Source of the DNA: Liolophura sinensis
Lineage: Eukaryota > Mollusca > Polyplacophora > Chitonida > Chitonidae
Assembly: GCF_032854445.1 (NCBI RefSeq)
Contig: NC_088300.1
Span: forward strand, 28,811,608 to 28,875,607
DNA: 64,000 nt
Reading direction: 5' to 3'
A program made the translations under genes and the position numbers. Positions 10,004 through 52,943 of the stretch are shown piece after piece (position 1 is the first letter of the stretch; every line of letters begins with the position of its first letter). A model generated the notes under the pieces. It had not been told where the DNA came from, ran no database searches, and saw nothing but the letters and a program-made list of their open reading frames with translations.

Positions 10004-12573
10004 ATGAAGTGGCTGTTGGGTTTAGCTGTAGTGCTCGTGGCTCTAAGGGTTAGCAAAGCTATTGTCTGCACCCCGATGCTGTGTGAAGGAGTTGAGCAGG
10101 AGCCTTTGAACTGCGCAGGATCCGTCATCAAAGGCGGGGGATTCTGCGGTTGTACGGATATCTGCGCCAAGGTTAGCTGCATAAGGTTACAAATATTTTC
10201 ATAATATGTATAAATGGATAAAGTATAGCATAATCGTTTAACGCTAATTTTGAAGAATTAAAAAGTTCCATTAGACGTTTTGCAGAAATATTTCGCCTCC
10301 TTGAACTACGAAATGAGAATATTGAATGCAAAACAGGAAATCTTTCCTTCCTGTGAAGTATAACATGGGTCCAAGCGGTGTAGTTTATCTCTAGTTTTGA
10401 AGAGTTAGAAACATTTCATGAAAAATTTTACAGGAACATTTTGCCTGCTTGAATTACAAATGGGAACATTAAAGGCAAAACAAGGGGCTTTTACCACTTA
10501 CATTGTATAGTTCAGTCATAAACAGTGTATTATGCTATTCATTACTGTTCCTGCCTTTGCCACGGTGTGTTATAGACAAACTGTTATCGTGTTACTCGTG
10601 AGAACTGAGGTCATTCCAGCTTGAACCAGAGTAGCTCCTTTTAGCCTGTATATATAAAATCTCACTTAATCACTCAGATTTACAGATCCATGATTATATG
10701 GTTTATAGTGCAAGCGAATAATTTCATTTACCACCAAATCTTACATACCAAGCTATCGATGTTTTATAGCAAGAGGGAGAATCTTGCGGCCATATGGACT
10801 TGACGGTCTCGTTCGGCAAATGCGAAGGCGGCTTGTCGTGTGTTCCTCAGCACAACATGATGATTGGAATGGGAGTCTGCAAATCGGCTTCCAGGCGAGG
10901 TATATGCAAAGTATCTGTATCTGGTGATTCGAACCACACAGTTTCCATATGAACATGTTCGTCACATATATGTGCTGCCTTATGATTACTTACTCATGTA
11001 AGGTATCGTGAGAATTATATCATTTCAGAGAATATAAAAGTTGCTCAGTTAAATGCATGGTACACGTGAACGAGAACACATATAATATAGGATAGATTGG
11101 ACGCTTTCTTCTATCTGTTTCATGAAAGTGTTTTAATTTCACTCTTTGGATTCTGTAATCTAAGACCTTTACAAAAGCAGTGCGCGCGTTTCCCACTTGA
11201 AACACAGAAAAGAGTATTTACAATGCACACCTCTGCCAGCCATGCAAATTAAAATCAAATTGTACTGGTTGTTTCATGTACGACAACCAGTTTTAACCCG
11301 TGGGGTAATTGACAATTAAGAGTGATACAAACAACGTGAAGTGTGAAAATCCGTGAATTTTAGGTAGGGTTATAATATGGATAAATGTTCTATAGAATTC
11401 TCCAGGACATGACAGGGTGGGATAAGTCCAGCCTAAATATAGACCTAAAAGTCTTACTGGAGAAAAGTGAAGAAAAGCGGGTAATTAATTATACTGCTCA
11501 AGTTAATTTATCCAGTTTTCCCCATCTAACAGTTCCACAGAAATAAAGGAATGACTGGTCAGCTTCGTGTATAGGTTTAGCGCAGAGATAACGAGACCAT
11601 GGTCCCACAGACTTTGTTCAAGTTCGATTCAGTCGGATTAACGTATCTGCTTATCAAACTGGTTGCTTGTTGTTGCCTGGTTTGACAGACGAAGGTTGCG
11701 GAACTGGCTGGCGCGGTGTCAGTAAAATGTCTGGGTGGAGTGTTATGTCTGGTGTCTTCGGCATTATACTTCAGTCGCGGCAGCACTTCGGCGGCATGGA
11801 CTCGACCTATCACAAGAAGACATAGTATATGAACTTGTCATGACTCCTTGTCGTCACATGACTGAAAAAAGTGTTAAGTACCACATAAATCCCCAAGCAT
11901 ACATACACACTTAGCGTACTTTATCAGTGCCTTTGTTTATTACCTATGATTCCCTTTTTACTTTACCTATGATTCCTTTCAAATCGGTACACCCAAGTGC
12001 TTTCTCAATGCTGCAGAGCGCCATTTAAATGCCTATTGTCCACAGGGGCGTCGCTTCTGTGATTTAACTTTTTGTACTGCGCCTTTCATCAGAATCCCAC
12101 AATCTACAGGTGTGGAAAAGTGTTTGATATGTTGAGTTTGGTTCGAACAGTTATCCGTGAGGCCGTGAACAAGAAATCCTGTAAGACGGACAGGATGCAC
12201 AAACTGATGATGATGATAGTGTATCAGGGTCAGTGGATTCCCCAGTGTGAAGCGGACGACAGCTACTCAAGACAACAATGTAACAATATCGGTATGCATA
12301 ACTACACATTTATGAAAAAAAAAACAGTAAAGAAAGCAAACTAATGATCACATCATTAATCAAAACCATGGCTCTGCTTTTCACCGACTGACAAATCTTA
12401 ATCGCGTATTGTTCACCTAGAGCTTCCAGTAGCACACCACTACATCGTACTGTTACCATCTGACATGTATATTTTTGACCCCTGTTATTTTTGTAGGCCA
12501 ATGTTTCTGTGTGGACACACAGACTGGAGAAGTGGATAAGGGCACATTCAGAGAAGGAAAGGCTGACTGTTGA
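10004..12573 (+). CDS. Secreted IGFBP-like protein: IGFBP N-terminal domain plus thyroglobulin type-1 domain
   Basis: Exons are 10004-10171, 10770-10899, 12151-12291 and 12497-12573, totalling 516 bases and 171 residues. Residues 1-19 are a signal peptide (MKWLLGLAVVLVALRVSKA). Residues 22-93 form a Cys-rich IGFBP N-terminal domain with ten Cys: CTPMLCEG, then GGFCGCTDICAKQEGESCG, GKCEGGLSC and GVC. The classic GCGCCxxC box appears as FCGCTDIC, one Cys short. Residues 110-171 match a thyroglobulin type-1 repeat with its six Cys: CKTD, QWIPQCEAD, QQCNNIG, QCFCVD (CWCV has become CFCV) and a final Cys before the stop. Vertebrate IGFBPs have this order and bind IGFs; molluscan perlustrin has only the first domain. 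IGF or insulin-like binding is inferred. The least certain junction is the exon 3 acceptor at 12150, chosen because it alone gives an open frame in phase. Confidence 0.82.
11575..11885 (+). mobile_element. SINE group C, inside intron 2 of the IGFBP-like gene
   Basis: It contains AAGTTCGATTC (box B-like), GTTATGTCTGGTGTCTTCGG, CAGTCGCGGCAGCACTTCGG and a tail TGACTGAAAAAAGTGTTAAG. These match in reverse complement the element at 37245-37590. Confidence 0.65.
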
Positions 12574-12620
12574 ACTCACTTGCCCTAATCTTCGCAATTC
12601 TGTCACATGTGAAAGGTGCC

Positions 12621-12626
12621 AATAAA
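12621..12626 (+). terminator. Polyadenylation signal of the IGFBP-like gene
   Basis: AATAAA lies 48 bases after the TGA. It is followed by the T/GT-rich GTTTGTTGTCTAATTGTTGT. Confidence 0.75.
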
Positions 12627-12733
12627 TCAGGAAACTCCAAGAGTTTGTTGTCTAATTGTTGTTTTTCTTCCAATGTTTTACTTTGATCTGTGTTCAACTG
12701 CATTACAATCTCGCTCCCACGCAAGCCAATACA

Positions 12734-13270
12734 TTAAAGGTGGAGAAAAATTGCATGAAGTTCAGATGAAAGAGTGTCAAAAGTTAGTTCTGAATACGAT
12801 CTTCTGTTTTTTTAAAGAGCAAAAAACACTTGAAAATAATTTTTGTATGGTGGGTTTTTGGGACCATTTCTTGGTATATCTTGGCTGTTATAAATGTGGA
12901 TGTTTCACATGGTTAATAAATATATTTGCTCTGGAATTTGGTCTTTTCAGTTCACAGATATGTTCAACCTGGATTTTGATCATATTTTTAATGTACTCAT
13001 AACTATTATTCTAATTCAGATTAAATGCATGTGTTTGGGCATGAACAACAAATTTATGTTCATATAAATTTATTAGACATGCATCAGAACCTTTTTGAAA
13101 ACATTATATACCAAATTGTGGTTCCAAATATCCATCATTATTTTCAAATACCCTTTTCTTCTGAAAGCAAAAAATCGAAAAAAAAAAAAAACAAAAAACT
13201 AAAAAATCATCTTTGCAAATAAGATTTCACCTGATTTTGGCATCATTTATATGTTTTCTTCTCCTTTAAG
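12734..13270. mobile_element. Foldback (long inverted repeat) element, copy 1
   Basis: The left arm begins TTAAAGGTGGAGAAAA and includes ACACTTGAAAATAATTTTTG and TGGTGGGTTTTTGGGACCAT. The right arm is its diverged reverse complement, with GTGGTTCCAAATATCCATCA and TTATTTTCAAATACCC, ending TTCTTCTCCTTTAA. Arms are about 200 bp. The AT-rich reading frames at 12616-13002 and 13025-13222 lie in the element and match no protein. A second copy is at 35868-36410. Confidence 0.65.
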
Positions 13271-13478
13271 TTTCATAATCATTCAGAGATCTCGATTTTA
13301 ATGAAATGTACAAGTATGGATACATGTAATTACAGATGGACATTTGTACAGATTTGTCCTTAAGTGGCAGAAAGACTTCAAGAAAGTACATTATCCATTA
13401 TCCATTTGTTCATTATCGGTAATGGTACCGACTGAATGATACAGTCAAATGTGGCCGACACGGTCGTCTGTTATAAAA
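13271..13478. other. Intergenic, no feature seen
   Basis: AT-rich sequence between the foldback element and the MITE pair. No open frame or repeat was recognised. Confidence 0.4.
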
Positions 13479-13653
13479 GTGATACAGAATCGACGCTGAT
13501 TGGCTGACAGTGGGCGTAGGGTTTTCTGGGTTAAATTTTCCAGCTTAGGTCATGCTTCAATAAATGTACCATACCTAAAATTCAGCTGAGGCAAGGCATA
13601 GCCTGGACTTGTCTATCTCTCACACCAGCCAATCAGAATCGATTCTGTATCCC
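13479..13653. mobile_element. MITE-like inverted-repeat element, copy 1
   Basis: It begins GATACAGAATCGACGCTGAT and ends with the inverse, ATCGATTCTGTATC. Both ends are followed inward by ATTGGCTG or its inverse. The interior includes CAGCTGAGGCAAGGCATAGC and TGGACTTGTCTATCTC. No coding capacity. Confidence 0.65.
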
Positions 13654-13658
13654 TTCAA

Positions 13659-13828
13659 AGAGATCCAGAATCGACACTGATTGGATGACAGGGTTTCTTC
13701 GGTTAAACCCTGCAGGATTGGTCACGTTTGAATTAATATGTCAATCCTAAAGTTCAGCTTAGGCTAGCCATAGCGTGGACTTGTCTATCGCTCACACCAG
13801 GAAATCAGAATCGATTCTGCATTCCATT
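13659..13828. mobile_element. MITE-like inverted-repeat element, copy 2 (tandem with copy 1)
   Basis: Same structure as the neighbour: AGATCCAGAATCGACACTGA at the start and GAATCGATTCTGCATTCC at the end, with the interior words CAGCTTAGGCTAGCCATAGC and TGGACTTGTCTATCGC. It has diverged more than copy 1. Confidence 0.6.
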
Positions 13829-14716
13829 AAGGTTTGTATTCCTTAATTCTTCGGGTAATCTGCTTTCACAACTATTACGATGTGATAAAACAGCGTCTAC
13901 AACGTCATAACCTTAGGTGAACCCATCACCCGCCAGGTGCATGGACTTCGACAGTGTTTTAGCACACTCAATGACTTACAACCGGAAGCGCAATATCACG
14001 TCACTCGGACGCCACTCTCATATAGATAAAGGTAAAACAGCTAAGGTTCAGGTCACTTAAGTGGAAACAGTTGCCTTGTGGAATTCTAGAAATAACTGGC
14101 GCCTAATTAGCTAAAACTGTTACGATAGCGGCACTTTTTCGATAGCCGTTTTCTCGATATCTTGTTTATGTAACATAACAAAAATAAAAAAAAAACATTG
14201 GTATACTTTTTAAACTACATCTAGCGTACTTTATCGATACACATATACATATGGTGTTGTCATTTCTTTTAATTTTAAAAGTCAGCAAACCTTTGTGTCA
14301 ATTTGCGAATAGTAATAGAGGTATGCAGATCCAATTGATAAGCGATGCCACAGCACGAGAACATTGTGGGATAGGCACATAGATTAATGGGGAACCTTTC
14401 CCGCCTAAAGTAATTCGAGTCTTTAGGCAAACCCTGAGCGTAACAGCCATGTGCACAAGGGCCCATTCCTCTAAGAGATTTTCAACTCATCTCAACATTT
14501 GAAATACGACTTGTTTCTGCCCTTAAAAATTAAACTTTTGACGACCTTATGTTAACTTAATTTGACTGAAAGTATAAAAATGAAATGAGCATCAGTAGAA
14601 ACATTTTAGACCTTTATCTGAAAATACATTTGAATTACTTTTTTCCAAAAAGTTAAAAATTCCATTAAAATGTTCTAATGTAATGATGGGTTTCAGGGAG
14701 GATACCAGTAGTAATA
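13829..14716. other. Intergenic, no gene seen
   Basis: No supported coding region. Words near 14390 (GGGGAACCTTTCCCGCCTAA, AAGTAATT) recur near 23226 in a Ras intron (GGGGAAGGTTTCCCGCCTAA), so at least one dispersed repeat lies here. Confidence 0.4.
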
Positions 14717-14864
14717 ATGTATGTCAGTAATGACGTCACACCATTATCTTCTAAATCTAAATAAAATTGTTCTGAACTGTATTCATGCTGTGTATATGAA
14801 AAAGCAAATCTGGCATTAAATACATGTCAGAAAAAAGTCGGTGTGACGTCAGTAGCGACATAGT
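14717..14864. mobile_element. MITE-like element whose inverted ends carry CRE palindromes
   Basis: TATGTCAGTAATGACGTCAC near 14719-14740 is repeated inverted as GTGACGTCAGTAGCGACATA near 14843-14862. Both contain TGACGTCA or its close form, and both have ACC/GGT on the inner side. The interior of about 100 bp is AT-rich and non-coding. Confidence 0.5.
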
Positions 14865-14935
14865 ACAAACTTATAACTTTATAACTTATAAATCAGAATT
14901 AGTTTACCTATCCTAGCTTGAAGTTAGAACAGCTA

Positions 14936-15177
14936 ACACCGGACCCTGATATCACAGTTGGTAAGTTGATTCGTATCAGTATAATGAATCGGGCGGGGTC
15001 GCTTACATGCCTTCGGTAAGTCGTCTCATTGAAGCAGCAGTAGATAAAAGAGCGCGGTGGAAATCCGTTCTGGAACAAGGAGGCATTACACGTACATGCA
15101 CTATAAGGACTCCTTCGTCCTTATATGACTGAAAAATTAAGTACGACGTTAAACCGCCAGCGCTCACTCACTCACTG
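14936..15177 (+). mobile_element. SINE group B
   Basis: It carries CGGACCCTGATATCACAGTT and CAGTATAATGAATCGGGCGG, then CCTTCGGTAAGTCGTC, GGTGGAAATCCGTTCTGG and the tail AAGTACGACGTTAAACC with CACTCACTCACTG. Much of the region between head and central domain, seen in the 60641 copy, is deleted. Confidence 0.75.
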
Positions 15178-15329
15178 TAACTGCTAACCAAAGGTCTTTA
15201 TGGTCCGTGAAGGTGATCATGTTATGAAAATACATGACCGACAGCATTTAACTTATTGAAAAAAACACAACTTTTCAATGGTCTTTCTACTGATGCGTAC
15301 TTCATTTATACACTTACTTCCTCTTTATT

Positions 15330-15545
15330 TATTTTATTTGATTGGTGTTTTACGCCGCACTCAAGAATAATTCATTTGTACGATGGCGGCCAGCATTGTT
15401 GTGGGAGGAAACAGAGCAGAGCCCAGGGGAAACTCACAACCATCCACAGGTTGCTGACAGATCTTCCGAAGAGGAAGCCAGCTTGCGCTAGACTTGAGCT
15501 CAAAGCAACCGCATTAATGGGAGGCTCCTGGGTCCTTTCCCGTGA
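15330..15545 (-). mobile_element. SINE group A, 5'-truncated
   Basis: The plus strand reads TATTTTATTTGATTGGTGTT, TTACGCCGCACTCAAGAATA and GCGGCCAGCATTGTTGTGGG, and runs to the ACCGCATTAATGGGAGGCTC region. The tRNA-like head is missing. Confidence 0.75.
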
Positions 15546-15699
15546 AGACAAATATTATAACATCATTTTCCAGTACCAAAACCTGATCACTCAGACGTAG
15601 TTTTAAAATTTGACGTAAGTCAGAAATGCTTTTGTGGAATAGGCTCCAAATTCTCTGGTAATCGCTTAACCGGCTAAGTGAGGAGCCTGCACGAAGCAT

Positions 15700-16460
15700 A
15701 CGATGTTTTAATCTAATCTCATCTGGAACGACTAAGACACTCATCTCGCAAACACAAGGCCGGGTTTGAGCTCGATCCCGAACATTGGAAACACAGGGAG
15801 AGATTCGAGATCTGCCCATAAAAATTGGAAACACAAGGCGGTCTTCGAGCTCGTTCCCTAAAGACTGTTTGATGCAGAAGACTGAGACACTCATCTAGGA
15901 AACAAAGGGCAGGCTCTGGATGAACCCTTTCCCCATGCTTGAGAACGGACAGAGGTGTTTTGTATTTATTTATTTATTTGATCGGTGTTTTACGCCGTAC
16001 TCAAGAATATTTCACTTATACGTTGGCGGCCAGCATTATAGTGGGTGGAACCGGGCACAGCCCGGGGGAAACCTATGACCATCCGCAGGTTGCTAACAGA
16101 CCTTCCCACATACGGCCGGAGAGGAAGCCAGCATGAGCTGGACTTGAACTCACAGCGACCGCATTAGTGAGAGACTCCTGGGTCATTACGCTGTGCTAGC
16201 GCGCTAACCAACTGAGCCACGGAGACCCCGAGGTGTTTTATAACCACCGCTGTTTGCTCCTGTGATACAAGACATTCACTTGGGAAACAGAAGGCACGTT
16301 TTGAGCTCTTCTCATAAACATTTGGAACAGCAGGTAGGCTTTGAGCTAGTTCTCTATCTTTGAGGACAGACACAGGGTTTTGTAACCATCGCTGTGTGAT
16401 GTAGAAGTGTGATGAGACACTCCTTTAGCAAAGGCAGTCTTTGAGCTCTCTGACCACTTT
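15700..16460. repeat. Degenerate array of about 100-bp units, split by a SINE
   Basis: Words recur on both sides of the SINE at 15962-16229: GAGACACTCATCT, GGAAACACAAGGC, TTTGAGCTCGTTC and GGACAGA(C)AGGTGTTTTGTA. The minus-strand frame at 15514-15894 arises from these repeats and resembles no protein. Confidence 0.5.
15962..16229 (-). mobile_element. SINE group A, full length with target-site duplication
   Basis: The full element ends on the plus strand with CTAACCAACTGAGCCACGGA, the reverse complement of the tRNA-like head. GAGGTGTTTT occurs at 15952-15961 and 16230-16239, a 10-bp target-site duplication. Confidence 0.85.
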
Positions 16461-17009
16461 GAGCACTTCATGTAAAAACTGCCAGAATTCCCTGAGGCAC
16501 TTACACGGATTATAGACTGTGTTTAAACAGCAATGCAGGGTTCAAGTCCACAAAAATTCATAAATCCAATTTGGGCATGGGTTAAACCACAGGCTTTTGA
16601 CAAGTTACTAGTGATCTTTCCACATGTAAGGGTACAGGTCTACACACCATATTGGTGAAAGACATGCGCTCTCCAACAAATGTTAGACTGCGCAACTTGC
16701 CACCCGAAAATTGCCAACCATTTATATTGTACACAAGAGCAAAGACATAACTGAACTCTCATCTTGTGCGTTCTTGTGCAACTGAAAGTCAAGCACCTGC
16801 AGCTACTTGGCTATGACCTCAATGTAATACTTGCACAAGGTATGCTGTATTGCCTTTTCGACTTCTTGACTGTCCTCTTACTTTTGCAATTAAAAAACGA
16901 CTGAATCTATTTGCATACAGGTAAGAATTAGAATGCAAATCCACAAAGCATGTAGTCTTATTGTTAAAAGGTTGCACAAACACATTATTTTCTTTGTGAT
17001 GTAAATCAA

Positions 17010-17015
17010 TTTATT
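17010..17015 (-). terminator. Candidate Ras polyadenylation signal
   Basis: On the minus strand AATAAA is followed about 25 bases later by TAATGTGTTTGTGC, a GU-rich downstream element. It would give Ras a 3' UTR of about 3 kb. Other AATAAA words on this strand lie near 17905 and 18012, so the choice is uncertain. Confidence 0.35.
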
Positions 17016-17532
17016 AGCATAGTTTACATTCAGAAATGCGAAAATCCATATATAAATGAAGACAAGAGTATGAATGAGAAAATTAAGTGTTTACAAAAAG
17101 CTGTTAAGTTAAACAGTAACACTGTTTAAGATTCAAGGTGTTGACAAGTAAGATTCTGGCCAAAAATGCAGTAGTGTAATATTTTATGTACAGTCGTATG
17201 TACAAGTATGTAGGCAGATTTCCACAATCTGCACCTGAACAGAATATATACGGACCTTTTTATCAAAGAACAAGAGAGTCAGGGCGACAAGTGCTGATGG
17301 ATCAAGCTATCTTCAAATGATGACAGTTACTGTGGATTATAAATGTACAAATTTCACCTTTGAGAGAATGCAATATGATCAATGATGCTCAAATACAAAA
17401 ATCCTGAGGTTACTATACCAATACTTTGTACATAATGGTGAGTCAGCAGTGTTCGCAGGAATGAGCCCCCACCAAGGGGCATAACTCCAGGGGTAGTTGT
17501 TCAACACTGGTATTACCTGCTATATATATTTG

Positions 17533-17584
<52 letters not shown>

Positions 17585-20000
17585 ATATAGTAGGATCAAT
17601 CTACGCCATTCTCGAGACTAAAGAATTATATCTTGGTAAGATGTTTGAACAACTGACCCCTGGTCACGTAAGTCTGAGCACTTTCCACATTCTCTTAATC
17701 TGCTGAACATATGCTATATTTCCACAACCTACCAGCTGTTTTGTTATACATCAAATGGAACCTGGGTATAGAGCATACAATAAACACTTGTTTATACATC
17801 AACAAAGCACATGGAATCCACTAACCTGGCCGAAAGCTCACCCGTAGCCAACAACCGATGAATTACATCTCATGCCAGATGAAAATTGTAGGAATATAAG
17901 TCAATTTATTATACATACATGAACTGCTGGATAAAATCTCTCCAGCCATAAAAATTTCATTTAATAGCTCTTGTTGACTTCATTTCTTGAGGCAAATGAA
18001 GAGCAAATTAGTTTATTGAACATCTATTTCAAACTTATCACTGACAATATCCATCTTGATATTCGATGTTCTGGAGGATTGGGGAGATAATGTAGCTGTT
18101 AGGAACCTTATCATTGCAAAAAAAGGAGGAAGAAATTGACACATACCATTTAAGGAGAATTTGACCAATGACTGTTTCGTATGACAGTCTTTCAGTTTGC
18201 AAGACCAAGATAGCAATAACAGCATTTGCCAACCCCCTTTTTAAACAAATTTAACAATTAGATCTCTGAAATAACAATATAACATACTGTACAAATCAAA
18301 GTGATGAGGCAATTTGATAACAAACAACAGATATTTCACAAACCACGGAAAGTGTCCCAACTCCCCCCAAATACAACTTGCCAAGACTGAAGAGAATGCC
18401 CAATTCATAAACCAAATGTAATCCATTTAAGAGATCAACAAACCTTTATCCCCGTCACATTCTTTAAATTTCTAGCCTAATGGTCATGATCAGTCAACAT
18501 TTCCTGCCTACAGCATGTAATTCTCCTATGATATGAGGCAGTGCTTGTGAACTACCTCTTTGTTCAAAGCAGAATTACACAGAAACAGTGGCGTTTCACT
18601 GCTTGGACTGACTTGTATCAGGCCAAAGTTTTCCACTAAGAAGGGTTGTGAGCATCCCAGTAGCTCTCAAGTGGGCATCCTTTTTTTTACACATAACCTA
18701 AACCAAGCAAATCAATGAGCTAAACGAAACAATGCTAAATTGACCAATAATTTTCATTCACACTGTGGAAGAAATCAACATTCTAGTTAGCCTGTGAATG
18801 CTATCAAAGTTCTCAATATCATTGCCCCAACAAATAGTGCGCATATTGACATCAAACCTGAGGTAAACACAAAAAACTAAACCAGGCACCAACACCCCTT
18901 TCTTCATATTTTCACCAAAAAAAGAAAAAAACAAGACAAGGTACTTTGATGCCTACAGAACTATTGAAGTAATTTTTTGCTGAATACATCATGGTTAATG
19001 GAACTTTTCTTTGTGAGATATAAAACTACACAGTATATCCAAATGATATCTGTGTTTAATACACGCTGTGCCACCAGTGTGCGAGAGAAGCTCAATTCCG
19101 TTTCCTGGGTTTTCAGTGAGAGCTCTCAATCAGTTTTTACAAAAAGAAATGCACAACACATTATGATGACAAAAACTGCAACATAATCATGTTGAGATTA
19201 TTGTTCTCACATTCTCCTCAAGACAAAGTCATTTATAGATAACGTGTGACAATGACAATGAAAATATAAGGATCCGAGTTTCATATTATTTGCTTGTCAT
19301 GATTCTAATTTTGGGATTAAAAAAAACAAAAGAAGCTCCAGATGATGTAAATAAATGGGTAGAAATCACAGAAGCTTAACTGAACATAAGCTATAGCACA
19401 GTAGGGGAGAAAGAATATGTTGTCTGCAACAAAGTGCATAGGTTGAGCCAGTGCTATCCACATGCCTCCTTAATAAACATGCTGAGTAACAACCTGATAT
19501 AATAACAGATTCTGACCAAAACAGATGTGTCAGTTATTACAGTCAACAATATAGCTGTGAAATATCCAGTCCTTGAGGGAGGCTACTCCAGTTAAACTGG
19601 CATTCATTTATCACGAAAAGAAATGTCTTGCACAATGATACTCTGTATCATTTTGATAATCATGGCTATTTCCACCATACAATCCTGGCATCGCTACAAT
19701 GCAAAAAACCTACTAGCATAATTTTACTTTGGCAACTACACGCCTGTCTACAACAGATTTATGACACGGGTTATTAGTAATATAGGTACAAAAATAAGTC
19801 TGGAAGAGTTATCTCCCCCATGTGCTTGGTTTCTGACTGATCTACCAACGTGAGACCAGTCTGTGTGTTACATGAGTTTATCATTATAATAACAAGTACA
19901 GATGCCCCCTCCCAACAGAAAAAGAAAACAGATAAGAGGTGAAAAAAAAAGAAAAAAAGAAAAAAAAAAGGTGGAAAAAAAATTAGGAAAATATAACAAT
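17016..20000 (-). other. Probable Ras 3' UTR and flank
   Basis: About 3 kb downstream of the Ras stop contain no SINE and no credible open frame. A microsatellite lies at 17538-17588. Immediately after the stop, 19913-19985 reads on the minus strand as an almost pure pyrimidine tract. Treating the whole stretch as 3' UTR is inference based on the signal near 17010. Confidence 0.35.
17538..17588. repeat. (TA)n(TG)n microsatellite
   Basis: A long run of alternating TA passes into GTGTGTGTGTGTGT. The plus-strand frame across it codes only low-complexity Ile/Tyr. Confidence 0.95.
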
Positions 20001-51737
<31,737 letters not shown>

Positions 51738-52179
51738 TTGCTTCCCCTTGCCCTACCAAACTACCCTCAATGCTCGGTTCTACCTCCCTCGTGTCGAATT
51801 TTTTGATATGTAGGAAACATAAGCACTTTAAAATGTCTCGAACGTCACTTTCAAAGTGTAAAGCATCTACGTAAGGGTGAACCTACTCATCTACTCTTCA
51901 CAACATAAGATCACGCCCATGCAATGCCGCTACAGCGAGATGAGCTCCCCTGTTCACAATGGCGCAGTCGACTTCCTGTCATCCATCCTTCGGTCTAACC
52001 AGCACTGCTGCTGTTTGTAAGCAATATCTTATCACCTGAATTCAGAACAAAGGTTTGATTCACTGTTCATTACTGAGAGGACAACTGGAAATCGATATGT
52101 TTGTCAATGAATATGTGCGACTTATCTCATTTTCGACTATACCGTGCGGTTCTCCCCAGGACAACCCTTTCCATAAATA

Positions 52180-52230
52180 GCCCACCAATGAGCGGCGAGG
52201 CGGTATTTTGGTACCGTTATATATGCGACA
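52180..52230 (-). promoter_or_regulatory. Possible core promoter elements upstream of Ras
   Basis: On the minus strand CATATATAAC (TATA-like, about 52217-52226) precedes GCTCATTGGTGGGC (inverted CCAAT) and CTATTTATGG (MEF2/SRF-like). They lie 450-490 bases upstream of the Ras start codon. The same TATA-like word also reads on the plus strand, so direction is open. Confidence 0.2.
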
Positions 52231-52790
52231 CACAAAGGCCATTCTTAGTGTCTTCTTAGAAGGTCGACCGGGCAAGCCAAAGTTCGTCGGACGTTCTGGG
52301 CAACTGACCTTTATAGATCGGTCCTGCCCAGCCAATATAGTTTCATATCGTGTCGCTCATTTATGACTCTTCGATAAGAGATAGTTATTTGAACACCATG
52401 ATCTTCTATTCTGCCAAACCGGTTTTGTAGAACTGTGGCGTGTGGGTGTTATTTCCCCCCATTATTATGTCCGATAAAGTAACATCAAAATTAAATGTAT
52501 ATATTTGTTTTCTTTATTGGAACTCGAAGTCTAATAGTGAAGTTGTATATTTTTTAGATATTTAGGACATTTAATTCATTTAAATACAGTAACTCAAATT
52601 GAATTTCATTACCCTGCTTTACCCTGGCTATTTTTTGTGTGTCTAAGATTCTTGCACTGTGGGTGTGAAAATAATTTTGGGAGAACACATTGGGAGAGTG
52701 TAGGGAGAGCACAAGAGCACACTAGGAGAATACACTGGGAGAACACACGGCACAGAGGAGTTGACAAGAAGTGTCATTTTTAAGAACCTC

Positions 52791-52936
52791 GTCAGTGGGA
52801 AGGTCTGCCAGCAACCTGCGGATGGTTGTGGGTTTCCCCCTGGCTCTGCCCGGTTTCCACCCACCATAATGCTAGCCGCCGTCGTATAAGTGAAATATTC
52901 TTGAGTACGGCGTAAAACACCAATCAAATAAATAAG
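52791..52936 (+). mobile_element. SINE group A, 5'-truncated, inserted at the edge of another SINE
   Basis: It begins GTCAGTGGGAAGGTCTGCCA and ends TTGAGTACGGCGTAAAACAC plus an AAATAAATAAG tail. TTTTAAGAACCTC occurs at 52778-52790 and 52937-52949, a 13-bp target-site duplication that overlaps the 5' end of the next SINE. Confidence 0.85.
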
Positions 52937-52943
52937 TTTTAAG

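Noticed and set aside
9790-10182. Minus-strand 130-codon frame
   Set aside because: Antisense shadow of the signal-peptide exon of the IGFBP-like gene; no motif.
52060-52335. Minus-strand 91-codon frame upstream of Ras
   Set aside because: It lies in the CpG-richer putative promoter, with no family resemblance and no splice link to Ras exon 1.
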